Both the position numbers and the translations under genes were made by a program. From positions 1 to 26,322 of the forward strand of contig CAWJYU010000019.1 in assembly GCA_963847235.1 (NCBI GenBank): a stretch of DNA of 26,322 nt. Direction: 5' to 3'. This document shows positions 7,791-14,904 of the stretch, piece by piece (within the stretch, counting starts at the first letter, position 1; the number at the start of each line of letters is the position of its first letter). This DNA is from JACDAN01 sp963847235. GTDB lineage: Bacteria > Actinomycetota > Thermoleophilia > Gaiellales > Gaiellaceae. Under the pieces are notes generated by a model. It was not told where the DNA came from. It saw nothing but the letters and a program-made list of their open reading frames with translations, and did no database searches.

Positions 7791-8923
7791 GAGTTGCTCC
7801 CGTTTTCCACCGGAAGCTCGCACGTGACCCGCCAGCCGGCAGGTGTCGGGCCGGCGACACACTGACCGCCGAGCGCAGTCGCCCGCTCCTGCATCCCGAT
7901 CAGCCCGTATCCGGGTCGCTCCTGCCCCAAGACCGGTCGCGGGGCGAGGGGCCCAGTGGTGTCGGCGACGAACGTGACTCGTCCGTCGGCCAGCTCCAGT
8001 CCGAGCATCGTCCGCGAACGCGGCGCGTGGCGGGCGGCGTTGGCCAGCGCCTCCTGCATGATCCGGTAGAGCGCGAGTCCGACAGGGCGCGGGATTCGTG
8101 ACAGGTCTCCTCGCGTCTGCAGCTCGACGGCGAGGCCTCCGTCCCGCGCCTGCTCGACGAGCACGGGGATTTCACTCGCCGTGGGGACGGGTGCCGCCAC
8201 GCCTGCTTCGTCCTCGCGGAGCAGCGCCACCGTACGACGCAGCTCCTGCATGCTGTGACGGCCCACCTCCTCCGCGGATCGCAGTGCCTCCTCTGCAGCA
8301 TCGGCGTCGCGGCGGAGGACGTGCCGCGCACTCGTCACCTGAAGCAACATCCCGGCCAGGCCGTGACCGACGAAGTCGTGCACGTCACGCGCGATCCGAC
8401 GGCGCTCGGCGTGGAACGCCTGCTCGGCCAGCTGACGCCGGGTGCCTTCGAGCTGCAGGACGAGTCGTTCCTGGCGAGCGACGGCGCGGCCGACGACCCA
8501 GGTGAACGCAATGGCCACGATCCAGATGCCCACGGCGACCTCCGCGGGGTCCTGGATCAAGGCCACCAGTACCGGTGAAGCCGCCGCGAGCGCGCCGAGC
8601 GCTGCCGCCGCGCCGACGGACGGCGACCAGCGCGCGGCCGCGAAGGCCAGGAGACAGGCGTTGAACATGACGGGCTCGAGGTGTCCTGACTCCTGCACCA
8701 AGACCGTCGGCACGACGATCGCGAGAGAGACGGCAGCGAGCGGCACAGCGGGGACGAACGCCCACAGAGCGAAGGCGGCGATCGGCACGGCCGCGAGGAT
8801 GAAATCGGCCGCCGACGACGGCTGCGTTATCGCCGCGACGAGGAGGAAGGCCAGAGAGAACAAGGGGACGACGCGGCGAAGGTCGTCAGCTTCGAACCAA
8901 CCTCGACCGGACCCAGCAGCCAC
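7787..8923 (-). CDS. NarL-family sensor histidine kinase (HK1)
   Basis: This membrane sensor kinase of 378 residues belongs to the HisKA_3 class. About six hydrophobic segments (residues 18-145) act as an integral-membrane sensor without a large extracellular domain. A coiled linker (ARQERLVLQLEGTRRQLAEQ) is followed by the H-box ERRRIARDVHDFVGHGLAG with phospho-acceptor His182. The HATPase domain has the N-box YRIMQEALANAARHA and a G2-like GYGLIGMQERA; the G1 segment is altered (VADTTGPLAPRP in place of a typical DDGxG), which is unusual and could weaken ATP binding. The GTG start at 8923 has a TACAGT box six bases upstream and no Shine-Dalgarno, so it is probably leaderless. The stop overlaps RR1 (GTGA). 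Intramembrane sensing of cell-envelope stress or drugs would fit the context. Confidence 0.92.
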   Translation of the reverse strand: MAAGSGRGWFEADDLRRVVPLFSLAFLLVAAITQPSSAADFILAAVPIAAFALWAFVPAVPLAAVSLAIVVPTVLVQESGHLEPVMFNACLLAFAAARWSPSVGAAAALGALAAASPVLVALIQDPAEVAVGIWIVAIAFTWVVGRAVARQERLVLQLEGTRRQLAEQAFHAERRRIARDVHDFVGHGLAGMLLQVTSARHVLRRDADAAEEALRSAEEVGRHSMQELRRTVALLREDEAGVAAPVPTASEIPVLVEQARDGGLAVELQTRGDLSRIPRPVGLALYRIMQEALANAARHAPRSRTMLGLELADGRVTFVADTTGPLAPRPVLGQERPGYGLIGMQERATALGGQCVAGPTPAGWRVTCELPVENGSNS

Positions 8924-8929
8924 ACGACG

Positions 8930-8935
8930 ACTGTA
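8930..8935 (-). promoter_or_regulatory. -10 box of HK1-RR1 (TACAGT)
   Basis: The minus strand reads GGAGTACAGT, then six bases, then GTG at 8923. HK2 has the closely similar GGAGTACTTT, six bases, ATG. This is a leaderless promoter signature; no good -35 is visible, so an activator may be needed. Confidence 0.55.
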
Positions 8936-8940
8936 CTCCG

Positions 8941-9000
8941 CGGCCTCCGATCGGACCTCCTACCCAGGGCGGAGCCGCGCACTCCGACCTGGAACGGAGT
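8941..9000. promoter_or_regulatory. Candidate operator cluster upstream of HK1
   Basis: This stretch holds TCCGATCGGA, a perfect 10-base palindrome at 8946-8955 lying just upstream of the HK1 -10 box, and ACTCCG-N8-CGGAGT at 8981-9000, an inverted repeat of 20 bases. It also holds the words CGGCCTCCGA (8941-8950) and CGCACTCCGACC (8978-8989), both of which recur exactly in the MMPL2/HK2 divergent region. Regulation by RR1 or RR2 is a reasonable inference. Confidence 0.45.
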
Positions 9001-9014
9001 CTTTGGGACAGTGT

Positions 9015-9042
9015 CCCGCCTCCTACCGAGGTAGGAGGCGGG
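9015..9042. repeat. 28-base perfect palindromic element after MMPL2
   Basis: CCCGCCTCCTACC and its exact reverse complement flank a GA centre, 12 bases past the MMPL2 stop. As RNA it would form a strong hairpin and could end the MMPL2 transcript, but it lacks a T-tract. Its inner word CCTCCTACC occurs again at 8956-8964, so a protein-binding role is equally possible. Confidence 0.6.
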
Positions 9043-9054
9043 CACCTTGGGACT

Positions 9055-11268
9055 CTAGGCGGATGTCGGAGCCGGCCCGATCCCCCGCGCGGGCTCGGAC
9101 GTGCGGCCCTCGAGCCGAGGAAGCCACTCGAGCCAGCGGGGGAGGTACCAGTTCCACTCGCCGAGCAGCTTCATCGACGCCGGGAGGAGCACGGCACGGA
9201 TGATCGTGGCGTCGATCAGGATCGCCGTCGCGAGCCCGACGCCGAACTGCTTGAAGAACAGCAGCGAGAGCACGCCGAAGATCGAGAAGACGCCGACCAT
9301 CACGATGGCCGCGCTCGTGACCACGCCGGCCGTGCGCCTGATCCCGAGCGAGATCGCGTCGTCCATGGACGCGCCGCCGTTGAACACCTCGCGGATGCGG
9401 CCGATCACGAGGACGTGGTAGTCCATCGACAGGCCGAACAGGATCACGAACAGCAACAGCGGAACGACGGGGTCGATCCCGTCCGTTGAGCTGAAGCCGA
9501 GCAGATCCTTGGCGAAGCCGTACTGGAACACGATCACCAGGACGCCGTACGCCGCGGCGACCGAGAGCGCGTTCAGCACGATCGCCTTCGCCGCCACGAC
9601 GAGCGACCGGAAGGCGACCAGCATCAGCCCGAATGCGAACACGAGGACGAACGCGACGACGAGCGGCAGCTTCGAGGTCATCTCGTCGGTCTGGTCCTTC
9701 CACTGGGCGGACAGCCCGGTCACGCCGGACTCGGTGTCCGGAAGCGCGCCCACGGTCGCCGGGACGATGTCTTCACGAAGCGCTTCGAGCGCCGCGACCG
9801 ATGCGTCGTCGGTTCCGGTTCCGGCGATCGGGATGGTGACGTTCGCGACCGTCGCATCGGGGCTGACGTCGACCGTGATCGGCTCCTGCATGCGGCCGCT
9901 CGCGAGCGCCTGCTGCTCCAGCCGGTCGATCGCATCGCGAACCGCGGGTGCGTTGACGTCCGCCGCCTTGACGACGACGTTGGCCGGCAGCGCGGTACCC
10001 GGGAAGGACTCCTGCATCCGGTTGTAGGTCTGGACGACGCCGAGGGACTGCGGGAACGTGTCCGGCCCGGGCTTGACCATCTTGAGCTGGAGCGCCGGCG
10101 CGGCCAGGGCCAGCAGCAGGCCGCCGGCGACGACCGTCGAAACGACCGGGCGCCTGAGCACGCGGTCGATGATCGCGCCCCAGATCCGACCCTCGCCGTC
10201 GTCGCGGCGGAGGCGCCGGACGAACGGGACCTGCACCCGGTCGACCTTGTCGCCGAGCCGCGAGAGCAGCGCGGGCAACACGGTGAGCGAGCCGAGCATC
10301 GCCAGCGCGACGACGATGATCGTCGCCACGGCGAACGATGCGAACGTCGCGTCGCCGGTCAGGAACATCCCGGCCATCGCGACCATCACGGTGACGCCGG
10401 AGATCAGCACCGAGCGGCCCGACGTCGCCGCGGCTGCCTCCAGTGCCGCCCGCTCGCTGCGTCCGGCGGACCGTTCCTCGCGTTCCCGCTTCAAGTAGAA
10501 CATCGAGTAGTCGACGCCGACCGCGAGGCCGATCAGGAGCACGAGCGCGAAGACTTCATTCGCCATCGGCAGCACCTGACTCGCCAGTGCGATCAGCCCG
10601 AACGTCCCGATGACGGCGGTCAGTCCCAGCAGCAGCGGGATGCCGGCCGCCACGAGCGCGCCGAAGGCGACCACGAGGATGATCAGCGTGACCGGGAGCG
10701 AGTAGAGGCCCGCCTTCGCCAGGTCCTCTCCGAACAACGCGTCCGTCTCATAGACGGCGCTGGCGTCGCCGAACTCGCCGATGAAGAGCTCGGGGTTCGC
10801 GCTCTGCGCCTCGGCGACGCGGTCGAGTACGGGCGCGACCTTGTCGACCGCTTCGTCCTTGTCACCGCGGATCTCGAACTCGACGAGTGCCGCGCGCCCG
10901 CTCTCGGCGATCTGGCCGCTGTTCGCGGACTCGAGCGGCGACTGCACGTTCTGGACGACGTCCAGCGCGGAAACGCCGGCAACGACATCCTCGATTGCGG
11001 CCTTGAACGCGGGATCGCTCGTCCGGAGCGACTCGCTCTGGATCAGGACACTCTCGCCGGCGGGCTGCTTGAAGCCGGCCTCGAGGATCCTGTCCATGCG
11101 GCCGGACTCGCCCGGTCCCGCGGTGTTCGGGTCGATGGTCTTCGTCCCGACCGCGCCGCCGATCGCAAACGCGCCGACGACGATCGCGAGCCAGCCGAAG
11201 GTCGCGGTCTTCCAGTGGGCGGCGCTCCAGCGTCCCATGCGCGCCGCGAGGTTGTGCTTGGGGGTCAT
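9055..11268 (-). CDS. MMPL family RND transporter (MMPL2)
   Basis: This 737-residue exporter is a paralogue of MMPL1. The first helix is WKTATFGWLAIVVGAFAIGG. Repeat 1 contains VLLIGLAVGVDYSMFYLKRERE and repeat 2 ILFGLSMDYHVLVIGRIREV, both with the Asp-Tyr pair of the proton pathway. Two porter domains (about 45-190 and 420-545) lie outside the membrane. ATG at 11268 has AAGGAGGA six bases upstream, the best Shine-Dalgarno among these modules. A second in-frame ATG at 11298 sits six bases after a TACCGT box and could start a leaderless form ten residues longer. It is divergent from HK2-RR2 and lies directly upstream of HK1 on the same strand, so it is framed by two sensor systems. The substrate is unknown. 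Confidence 0.93.
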   Translation of the reverse strand: MTPKHNLAARMGRWSAAHWKTATFGWLAIVVGAFAIGGAVGTKTIDPNTAGPGESGRMDRILEAGFKQPAGESVLIQSESLRTSDPAFKAAIEDVVAGVSALDVVQNVQSPLESANSGQIAESGRAALVEFEIRGDKDEAVDKVAPVLDRVAEAQSANPELFIGEFGDASAVYETDALFGEDLAKAGLYSLPVTLIILVVAFGALVAAGIPLLLGLTAVIGTFGLIALASQVLPMANEVFALVLLIGLAVGVDYSMFYLKREREERSAGRSERAALEAAAATSGRSVLISGVTVMVAMAGMFLTGDATFASFAVATIIVVALAMLGSLTVLPALLSRLGDKVDRVQVPFVRRLRRDDGEGRIWGAIIDRVLRRPVVSTVVAGGLLLALAAPALQLKMVKPGPDTFPQSLGVVQTYNRMQESFPGTALPANVVVKAADVNAPAVRDAIDRLEQQALASGRMQEPITVDVSPDATVANVTIPIAGTGTDDASVAALEALREDIVPATVGALPDTESGVTGLSAQWKDQTDEMTSKLPLVVAFVLVFAFGLMLVAFRSLVVAAKAIVLNALSVAAAYGVLVIVFQYGFAKDLLGFSSTDGIDPVVPLLLFVILFGLSMDYHVLVIGRIREVFNGGASMDDAISLGIRRTAGVVTSAAIVMVGVFSIFGVLSLLFFKQFGVGLATAILIDATIIRAVLLPASMKLLGEWNWYLPRWLEWLPRLEGRTSEPARGIGPAPTSA

Positions 11269-11304
11269 TGCGGTTCCTCCTTGGCTTGATGACGCCATGC
11301 CTCG

Positions 11305-11310
11305 ACGGTA
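11305..11310 (-). promoter_or_regulatory. -10 box of MMPL2 (TACCGT)
   Basis: On the minus strand TACCGTCGAGGC precedes ATG at 11298 by six bases after the box, with the main Shine-Dalgarno start 30 bases further on. The core TACCGTCGA matches the MMPL1 promoter, and the opposite strand reads GGTAGGA at 11307-11313, resembling the palindrome at 9015-9042. Confidence 0.5.
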
Positions 11311-11350
11311 GGACCGCGGCGCCGCGCCGCCATCGGCAGAAGGCCTGATT

Positions 11351-11383
11351 CGCACTCCGACCCGCCGCCGATTCGGCCTCCGA
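11351..11383. promoter_or_regulatory. Shared words in the MMPL2/HK2 divergent region
   Basis: CGCACTCCGACC at 11351-11362 and CGGCCTCCGA at 11374-11383 are exact copies of words upstream of HK1 (8978-8989 and 8941-8950), but in swapped order. Between them lies GCCGA-T-TCGGC, a small dyad. These are candidate binding sites for a regulator common to both modules. Confidence 0.45.
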
Positions 11384-11416
11384 CTCCGGTATGAGGCGGT
11401 GCGCCAGCGGCTGGAG

Positions 11417-11422
11417 TACTTT
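11417..11422 (+). promoter_or_regulatory. -10 box of HK2-RR2 (TACTTT)
   Basis: GGAGTACTTT is followed by six bases and ATG at 11429. The GGAGTAC part is identical to that before HK1, supporting both this promoter and the choice of start. Confidence 0.5.
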
Positions 11423-11428
11423 CAGCGC

Positions 11429-12590
11429 ATGAGCCGGATCCGGCAGGCCACGCGCGAGTACTGGTTCGAGCTCCTGATCGGCGCTCTGACCGTCGCGGGC
11501 ATCGCCGAACTTGTCGTCTCGCCGGGCTCGCCGACGACGAGCCGGTGGTTCGCCGTACCCGCACTGGCGCTCCTGATGCTGCCGCTGTTCACCCGCCGGT
11601 GGTTTCCCTTCGGCGCTCCGGCGGCCTACTGGATCCTCGCGCCGGCGCTGTCCTTCGTCGACGGGCTACTGATCCCGTCCGTCGAGAGCCTGTTCCTCGT
11701 CGGGTTGGCGTCCGCCGCCCTGCTCGGGAACCTGCGCAACGCGAGGCACGCGTGGATCGGCTTGGCGATCGTGCTCGCAGGCATCACGGCGGTGGTCTAC
11801 AACGTCCCCGGGCGCACGACGGCGGAGCTCATCCTGATTCCCGTCGAATTCGGAATCGCCTGGGCCGCGGGCTACGCCCTCCGTATGCGCGGCGAGCAGG
11901 TCGAGGCGGCAGAGACACGCGCGGCCCGGGCCGAGCGCGAGCGCGAGGCAGCGGCACGCGATCGCAGTGGCCGAGGAGCGGACGCGGATCGCGCGCGAGC
12001 TCCACGACATCGTCGCCCACGCGATGAGCGTGATGATGCTCCAGGTCGGGGCCGTCCGGCACAAGCTCCCGCAAGCCCTCGACGAGGACAAGGATGCCCT
12101 TCTGGGCGTCGAGCGGGCCGGCCGCACAGCGCTCACCGAGATGCGCCGCCTCCTCGGGGCGATGCGCCAGGACGGCGACGAGCCCTCGAACTTGACGCCC
12201 CAGCCGGGTCTCGACCGCCTCGACTCGTTGGTGGAGGAGGTCGGCCGCGCCGGCCTCCCCGTACGGCTTCACCTCGACGGCGACCGCTTCCCGCTTCCGC
12301 GCGGGATCGACCTCTCCGCGTACCGGATCATCCAGGAGGGCCTGACCAACACTCTGAAGCACGCGCATGCCAGCCATGCCGACGTGACCGTTCGCTACGG
12401 CTCCAACGAGCTGCAGATCGAGATCCGCGACGACGGCCGCGGCGCCGCGACCACCAACGGCCTCGGCCACGGCCTCGTCGGCATCCGCGAGCGCGTGAAG
12501 ATCTACGGCGGCGAGATGACCGCGGGGACCGCAAACGGAGGCGGCTTCGTGCTCAGCACGCGCCTCCCATTCGGCGGTGACCGGCAATGA
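11429..12590 (+). CDS. NarL-family sensor histidine kinase (HK2), frameshifted in this sequence
   Basis: This is a membrane sensor kinase of the HisKA_3/HATPase type, partner of RR2. Five to six hydrophobic segments (about residues 13-160) are followed by a charged coiled linker (VEAAETRAARAERERE), the H-box EERTRIARELHDIVAHAMSVM, the N-box YRIIQEGLTNTLKHA, G1 IRDDGRG and G2 GHGLVGIRERV. The reading frame shifts near 11954-11957, where GCACGCG fits GCAGCG plus an extra C. Removing it gives a continuous protein of 386 residues. As written, the sensor part and the kinase core are in different frames. ATG at 11429 is preceded six bases upstream by TACTTT; a GTG at 11399 is an alternative. The stop overlaps RR2 (ATGA at 12587). 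Confidence 0.87.
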
Positions 12591-13260
12591 CGATTCGCGT
12601 CCTCGTTGCAGACGACCAGTCGATGGTCCGTGCGGGCTTCCGCATGCTCCTCGCCGGCGAGCCGGACGTCGAGGTTGTCGCCGAGGCGAGCAACGGGCTC
12701 GAGGCCATCGACAAAGCGGCGCGCTTTCACCCCGACCGTCGTCCTGATGGACATCCGCATGCCCGAGCTCGACGGCCTCGAGGCGACCAGGCGGATCCTG
12801 GCCGCCGAAAACGGCGCACGGATCCTGATCCTCACGACGTTCGACCTCGACGAATACGTCTACGAAGCGCTCACGGCCGGCGCCAGCGGTTTCGTTCTCA
12901 AGGACGACCCTCCCGAACAGCTCCTCGCCGCGATCCGGACCGTTGCCGGCGGCGATGCGCTTCTCTCACCCGCGGTCACCAAACGCGTGATCGAGCAGTT
13001 CATGCGTATTCCGCGCCCCACGCCGCCACGGGAGCTCGAGCGAGCTCACGGAGCGCGAGGCGGATGTGTTCCGGCTCGTCGCGCGCGGCCTCTCGAATGC
13101 CGAGATCGGACGGGAGCTCTACATCAGCGAAGCGACGGTCAAGACGCACATCACGCACATCCTCCAGAAGCTCAACCTGCGCGATCGCGTCCAGGCAGTC
13201 GTGCTGGCGCACGAGAGCGGGCTCGTCGACGCAGACTCGCTGAACGGGCCCGCGCGCTAG
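12587..13260 (+). CDS. NarL/FixJ-type response regulator (RR2), frameshifted twice in this sequence
   Basis: This is the response regulator of the second system. The receiver has VLVADDQ, phospho-acceptor Asp55 in VVLMDIRMPELDG, ILTTFD and FVLKDDP. The LuxR-type helix-turn-helix contains LTEREADVFRLVARGLSNAEIG and ATVKTHITHILQKLNLRDR. Two single-base insertions break it: an extra C at 12736/12737 (GACCGTC for GACGTC) and an extra G near 13040 (GAGCGAG for GACGAG). Removing both gives 223 residues, the normal family length. Its ATG overlaps the HK2 stop. The TAG stop lies in a CTAG that also supplies the stop of the convergent reductase gene. Confidence 0.88.
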
Positions 13261-13880
13261 GCAACCATGACGCGCTCGGCCGCGCGCTCGCACTCGTGCT
13301 GCCGATGGATCGTGCGGTCCTCTGCGAACCGCTCGGCGACGCGGACGACCTCGGCGCCGAGCGTCTTCAGCTGGAGCTCGATCGACTCGTCCTGGAGCAG
13401 GCCATCGCCGTCGAAGACGCGCGACGCAGACGCGACCGGGACGACGTACGGCACGGCCCAGCCCCGGAGCGCACGCACCGAGAACTCCATGGTGTTGATC
13501 GCCTGCAGCCCCTGCGTCCCGCCGGCGGTGCTGATCAGGCCGATCACCTTGTCGTGAAGGTACGGCGGATCGCGGTCGGCGAGGAGGTGCAACCAGTCGA
13601 GCGCGTTCTTCAACGCGCCGGAGATCGTCCCCTGGTAGAGCGGACTGCTCCAGAGCAGGCCGTCAGCCGCGTGACACGCCTCGATCAGCTCTCCGGCAGT
13701 CGCGGTGGGCTCGCGTTGCTGCGGGTTGTAGATGGGCAGCTCGAGGACGTGGATGTCGAGCAGCTGTGTCGTTGCACCGGCTTCCTCCGCGCCCGCCAGC
13801 GCCGCCTGTAGGGCGGCCCGGCTCTTCGAGGCGCTCGCCACCGAGCCGCCCAGACCGACGATGTTCAGCATCTTCGACAT
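13257..13880 (-). CDS. NADPH-dependent FMN reductase family protein
   Basis: This 207-residue flavodoxin-fold oxidoreductase should use FMN and NAD(P)H to reduce quinones, chromate, azo compounds or similar, probably in the cytoplasm. The phosphate-binding loop is GLGGSVASASKSR (9-21), and the family signature WSSPLYQGTISGALKNALDWL lies at about 77-97. STAGGTQGLQAI (118-129) fits the second flavin-contact loop. ATG at 13880 places the first strand MLNIVGLGGS correctly; no strong Shine-Dalgarno is visible. It lies 26 bases after the cupin gene on the same strand and is probably co-transcribed with it. It ends inside the same CTAG as RR2. Confidence 0.88.
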   Translation of the reverse strand: MSKMLNIVGLGGSVASASKSRAALQAALAGAEEAGATTQLLDIHVLELPIYNPQQREPTATAGELIEACHAADGLLWSSPLYQGTISGALKNALDWLHLLADRDPPYLHDKVIGLISTAGGTQGLQAINTMEFSVRALRGWAVPYVVPVASASRVFDGDGLLQDESIELQLKTLGAEVVRVAERFAEDRTIHRQHECERAAERVMVA

Positions 13881-13906
13881 CGGCTCGCGCAATACTCCCG
13901 CTCGGG

Positions 13907-14299
13907 CTACTCTGGCCAGCCGGTCGGCCGCGGCTCCTCGCGCTCGAACTGCTCCCAGTCCTCGCGTGGCGGCGACCAGAGCTCGACCGCCAGAGCTCCC
14001 TCCGGCCCGGTCTCGACCTCGTGCGGAACGCCGCCGTGGATACGCCACGTCTCCCCGGGGCCGATCTCCCTCGACTCATCGCCGATCCGGAAACGCTTGA
14101 ACGATCCTCTGACGAGCACGCCGATCTGCTCGTTGGGGTGACTGTGCTCCGGGACGACGCTGTTCGGCGCCAGCTCGACAAGACCCAGCGTGACTCGTTC
14201 GCCGTGGAGCGCGCGGACGACGACGCCGTCCCAGATCGTCTGCGGCGAGACGGACGCGAACTGCCCGAATGCGCTCTGCTGAGCATGCGAGAGTTCCAT
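13907..14299 (-). CDS. Small single-domain cupin protein
   Basis: This 130-residue cupin beta-barrel has metal ligands in motif 1, PEHSHPNEQIGVLVRG (His52, His54, Glu57), and in motif 2, GETWRIHGGVPHEVE (His93). Such one-domain cupins bind Fe, Mn or Zn and may act as dioxygenases, isomerases or sensors; the sequence does not fix which. ATG at 14299 gives the usual length and no Shine-Dalgarno is clear. The co-directional FMN reductase follows after 26 bases, suggesting a small redox or quinone-related unit. The upstream region is shared with the divergent stub at 14312. Confidence 0.85.
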   Translation of the reverse strand: MELSHAQQSAFGQFASVSPQTIWDGVVVRALHGERVTLGLVELAPNSVVPEHSHPNEQIGVLVRGSFKRFRIGDESREIGPGETWRIHGGVPHEVETGPEGALAVELWSPPREDWEQFEREEPRPTGWPE

Positions 14300-14311
14300 C
14301 GTCAGGTGTGA

Positions 14312-14446
14312 CTGATCGTACGGGTCTGGCACGGGTGGACGAAGCAAGAGGACGCCGACGGCTACGAGCGGTTCCTGCGCGGCCGGCTCTCCGAGCTCCC
14401 CGACCGCGTCTTCGGTTTCCGCGGCGTCTGGGCGGCCGGTCCGCCT
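14312..14446 (+). pseudogene. Truncated antibiotic-biosynthesis-monooxygenase-like stub
   Basis: The frame from 14312 reads LIVRVWHGWTKQEDADGYE and then FLRGRLSELPDRVFGFRGV. This resembles the first half of ABM-fold proteins, which normally begin MIxRxWHGWT and run to about 95-100 residues. Here the start position is CTG instead of ATG, homology stops after about 42 residues, and the expected central strand with FVTxxWF is absent in all three forward frames. The frame stays open into the alkyltransferase-like gene, but the joining segment looks non-coding. I read it as a gene remnant; a CTG-started fusion is less likely. Confidence 0.5.
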
Positions 14447-14527
14447 GTGATCGAGCCCGGAGGCGGCCAGGCTGCTCATCCGCGCCTATCCTCTGCCCAC
14501 TCGCTCTCAAGCCTAAGCGCGCCGTTC

Positions 14528-14824
14528 GTGGATCACGCAGCCGACCAGTCCGACTCCCGCAGGGCCCGCATCGTCGAACGCGTGCGGGCGATCCCCGAGG
14601 GATTCGTCCGGACCTATGGGGACATCGACCCGAACGCACCGCGGCTGGTCGGTCGAGTCCTCGCCACGACGGACGAGGACCTCCCGTGGCACCGCGTCGT
14701 CAGGGCCGACGGGAGCCTCGCCCAAGGGCAGCGGCAACGACGCCTTCTCTTACGGGAGGGGGTGCCGATGCGCGGATCGCGAGTCGACCTCGAGGACGCA
14801 CGGCTGCCGAGCTACCTGTCCTAG
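14528..14824 (+). CDS. Alkyltransferase-like (ATL) DNA-binding protein
   Basis: This 98-residue protein has the DNA-binding domain of O6-alkylguanine-DNA alkyltransferases, but the reactive cysteine of PCHRVV is replaced by tryptophan (PWHRVV, Trp54). That is the hallmark of ATL proteins, which bind and flip O6-alkylguanine without repairing it and hand the lesion to nucleotide excision repair. Other visible parts are the helix RARIVERVRAIPEGFVRTYGD, the recognition-helix region RLVGRVLA, and GSLAQGQRQRRLLLREGVP. GTG at 14528 is the nearest start before the conserved domain; GTG at 14447 would add 27 low-complexity residues. No Shine-Dalgarno is visible. It follows the ABM-like stub in the same frame. 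Confidence 0.82.
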   Translation: MDHAADQSDSRRARIVERVRAIPEGFVRTYGDIDPNAPRLVGRVLATTDEDLPWHRVVRADGSLAQGQRQRRLLLREGVPMRGSRVDLEDARLPSYLS

Positions 14825-14904
14825 AGGGACTCCGGCCGCTGTGGACGACCTGACACGGTCTCGGCGCAGACACGTAACCCACGCGCGCGGATTTCGTCGC
14901 GACG

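Noticed and set aside
13021..13260. Separate short gene made only of the LuxR-type helix-turn-helix
   Set aside because: Removing one G near 13040 joins it in frame to the RR2 receiver at the normal length, so it is the end of RR2 and not a gene of its own.
14300..14900. Real fusion of a monooxygenase and an alkyltransferase-like protein
   Set aside because: The monooxygenase part is less than half of the fold, the linker is low-complexity, and no standard start codon precedes it.
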